Shown here: positions 56,584-58,187 of the stretch, in pieces
Position numbering within the stretch: position 1 is the first letter of the stretch
How the letters are laid out: each line of letters begins with the position of its first letter
Origin: Streptomyces ficellus
GTDB lineage: Bacteria > Actinomycetota > Actinomycetes > Streptomycetales > Streptomycetaceae
Direction of reading: 5' to 3'
NCBI RefSeq assembly: GCF_030406405.1
Contig: NZ_JAUEPL010000045.1
Location: 1-58,187 of the forward strand
DNA: 58,187 nt
Position numbers and translations under genes: made by a program
Notes under the pieces: generated by a model
The model's database searches: none
The model's input: the letters and a program-made list of their open reading frames with translations, nothing else
Told to the model about the DNA's origin: nothing

Positions 56584-57561
56584 TCAGCGCACACATGCCT
56601 CGGGATGGCGCAGGCACCACCCCTCCCAGGCCGACTCGACCATCTCGCGCACCCCCAGCGAGGCCGTCCAGCCCAGCTCCTCGGTGATCCGCCCGACCGA
56701 CGCCACCGCCCTGGCCGCGTCCCCCGGCCGCCGCGCCTCCACCACCGGCTGGTGCGTGCTGCCGGTGACCTCGGCCACGATGCCGGCCAGCTCCCGTACG
56801 GACACGCCTTCGCCGCGGCCGACGTTCAGCGTCAGGTCGCCGTTCTGACCGGCCAGGCGGCGGGCGACGGCGAGGTGGGCGTCGGCGATGTCGGCGACGT
56901 GGATGTAGTCACGGACGCAGGTGCCGTCCGGGGTCGGATAGTCGTCGCCGAAGATCCGCGGGGCCTCACCGCGCGTGATCCGGTCGAAGAACATCGGGAT
57001 GATGTTGAACACGCCGGTGTCCGCCAGCTCGGGCCGTACGGATCCGGCCACGTTGAAGTAGCGCAGGCAGGCCGTCGCCATGCCGTGGGCCCGGCCGGTC
57101 GCGCGGACCAGCCACTCGCCGGTGAGCTTCGTCTCGCCGTACGGGTTGATCGGCGCCGCCGGGGTGTCCTCGTCGATCAGCTCCACGTCCGGTACGCCGT
57201 ACACGGCGGCCGACGAGGAGAACAGGAACCGCCCCACCCCGGCGGCGACCACGGCCTCCAGCAGCACGGTCAGCCCGTGCACGTTCTCCCGGTAGTACCG
57301 CAGCGGCTGCTCGACCGACTCCCCGACCTGCTTCTTCGCCGCGAGGTGTACGACGCCGGTGACACCGTGCCCGGCGAGCGTCCGGCCCACCAGCTCCCGG
57401 TCGCCCAGCGAGCCCCGCACCAGGGGTATGCCGGCGGGCAGCCGCTCCGGGACGCCCGTCGAGACGTCGTCCAGGACGACGACCCGCTCGCCCGCCTCCG
57501 CCATGGCCCGGGCCACATGGGCGCCGATATATCCGGTTCCGCCGGTGATCAACCACGTCAT
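56584..57561 (-). CDS. galE: UDP-glucose 4-epimerase
   Basis: A 325-residue extended short-chain dehydrogenase. TWLITGGTGYIGAHVARAMAEAG is the NAD-binding GxxGxxG motif, SSSAAVYG (about 115) supplies the catalytic Ser/Thr, and NPYGETKLTGE (about 139) the YxxxK pair. RYFNVAG and GTCVRDYIHVADIADAHLAV are typical GalE substrate-binding segments. It interconverts UDP-glucose and UDP-galactose for cell-wall and exopolysaccharide synthesis. No other Leloir gene is adjacent, so this may be a paralogue separate from the galactose operon. It is divergent from the partial gene at 57802. Confidence 0.93.
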   Translation of the reverse strand: MTWLITGGTGYIGAHVARAMAEAGERVVVLDDVSTGVPERLPAGIPLVRGSLGDRELVGRTLAGHGVTGVVHLAAKKQVGESVEQPLRYYRENVHGLTVLLEAVVAAGVGRFLFSSSAAVYGVPDVELIDEDTPAAPINPYGETKLTGEWLVRATGRAHGMATACLRYFNVAGSVRPELADTGVFNIIPMFFDRITRGEAPRIFGDDYPTPDGTCVRDYIHVADIADAHLAVARRLAGQNGDLTLNVGRGEGVSVRELAGIVAEVTGSTHQPVVEARRPGDAARAVASVGRITEELGWTASLGVREMVESAWEGWCLRHPEACVR

Positions 57562-57801
57562 GACGGCCAGCCTATGCCGCCACAGGACCGCGGTTTGTGG
57601 CTGAGGTACCCATCGACCATGATGATCGCGGCGGGTCGGTCGTGACCCGGCTTCTCCCGGGGGACGGCCCCCGGAGGCCGGGAAACCTCAGTGAACGTCC
57701 GCTTCCGTTCATCCGATAGCCTCTGCCGACGTGCCGCCGCCCAGGACCGGGCCGAGTTGCCGCGCGCAGCCGGCCCTGTCAGCTCCAAGGAGTGAGTTCG
57801 T
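57562..57801. other. Divergent control region between galE and the partial gene
   Basis: These 240 bases contain no supported gene. TAGCCT at 57717-57722 is a possible -10 for the rightward gene; I see no clear operator. Confidence 0.35.
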
Positions 57802-58187
57802 CTGTCGACCGCCATCCTCACCGGTCCTCCGGTACCCGGATCGCCGCTCGAGGGCGATCTGCGGTCGCTGGGCTTCGACGTCCGTATCGCCGCCGATGAG
57901 CGGGAGGCCGCCGCGCTGCTCGCCGCCGTCCCGGCCACCGAGCGCGTCGCGGTCGTCGACCCGCGTTTCGTGGGCCACGTCCACGCGCTGCGGCTGGCCC
58001 TGACGGACCCCCGCTTCCCCGCGGCGACGGTGCCCGGCGCCCTGACGGCCCAGCCGGAAGCCCGCCCCTCCCTCACCCGCGCGCTCGCCACCCCGACGCC
58101 CACGCCCGCCGACGCCCCCACCCGCGTCGGCGAGGCGACCGACCCCGCGCCCGCCCCCGGTGCGGCGCCTGCCCCCGGTGCGGCGCC
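57802..58187 (+). CDS. Partial gene, DUF5941 / CDP-alcohol phosphatidyltransferase family N-terminus, CTG start
   Basis: The last 386 bases hold the start of a gene that runs off the window. The peptide begins (L)STAILTGPPVPGSPLEGDL, goes on RSLGFDVRIAADEREAAALL and ATERVAVVDPRFVGHVHALRLALTDP, and then enters an Ala/Pro-rich linker with PAPGAAPAPGAA repeats. From memory this matches the N-terminus of large Streptomyces proteins that combine a nucleotidyltransferase-like region, a CDP-alcohol phosphatidyltransferase and DUF5941. A TGA is in frame at 57793, no ATG, GTG or TTG lies near the start of the conserved part, and AAGGAG (57787-57792) is 9 bases before CTG 57802; so the start is CTG. 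Upstream TAGCCT (57717-57722) may be a -10. Confidence 0.65.
   Translation, partial: MSTAILTGPPVPGSPLEGDLRSLGFDVRIAADEREAAALLAAVPATERVAVVDPRFVGHVHALRLALTDPRFPAATVPGALTAQPEARPSLTRALATPTPTPADAPTRVGEATDPAPAPGAAPAPGAA

Overview
The window is 58,187 bases of very GC-rich chromosomal DNA from a Streptomyces-type actinomycete. The evidence is strong third-position GC, a WhiB-like protein, an SsgA-like sporulation protein, a two-domain small laccase, twin-arginine signal peptides, many GTG/TTG starts and many 4-base stop/start overlaps. From memory, gene content and order (split ligase/LigD polymerase, small laccase, wbl, ssg, fad cluster, Tex, idi, galE) resemble the SCO67xx region of S. coelicolor; I could not check this. 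I see no rRNA, tRNA, CRISPR array, prophage or insertion sequence. About 50 protein genes fill nearly the whole window.

Layout. 1-316: start of a GH4 glycosidase gene whose reading direction flips near base 128. 336-3603: Tat-exported FAD oxidoreductase, EF-hand protein, YchJ-like protein and a small unknown. 3821-6014: divergent ATP-dependent DNA ligase and LigD-type polymerase. 6046-11904: a translationally coupled pair (ThuA-PQQ sugar dehydrogenase, then cupredoxin-Ig-DUF1080 protein) divergent from a small laccase, an extracellular copper/PQQ oxidative module. 12163-18849: Wbl, acyl-ACP desaturase, DDAH, an ABC-F gene with a structured leader, SsgD-like protein, Asp-box protein and a small secreted protein. 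18919-21250: endonuclease V, VOC protein, saccharopine-dehydrogenase-like reductase. 21464-27198: a four-gene fatty-acid beta-oxidation operon (racemase, acyl-CoA dehydrogenase, thiolase, FadB). 27188-29719: a MerR regulator with a ligand-less gamma-carbonic-anhydrase homologue, and a divergent MpaB/DUF2236 oxygenase.

29691-38915 is a coherent beta-1,3-glucan locus: GH1 beta-glucosidase, two ABC permeases, a lipoprotein binding protein, a divergent secreted GH81 endo-glucanase with a probable C-terminal binding domain, and a LacI regulator. Three copies of a TGAGAGCGCTCTCN palindrome precede the binding protein, the glucanase and lacI. The glucanase would cut polymer outside, the ABC system import oligomers, and the GH1 enzyme finish them inside.

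39066-44100 holds three exported peptidases (M1 with a His-rich tail, CocE/X-Pro type, M14). The rest is a BCCT transporter, a second ABC-F, Tex, the tiny LPFR protein, a SCO6745-family protein, enoyl-CoA hydratase, HdeD-like protein, HATPase, isopentenyl-diphosphate isomerase, GNAT, CDF metal exporter, GalE, and the start of a gene whose only visible start codon is CTG.

The most unusual signals are the flipped GH4 gene at the left edge, the multi-branched leader RNA before the first ABC-F gene, and tandem duplications that include the stop codon at six separate gene 3' ends, one of them a duplicated terminator whose two copies have compensating stem changes.
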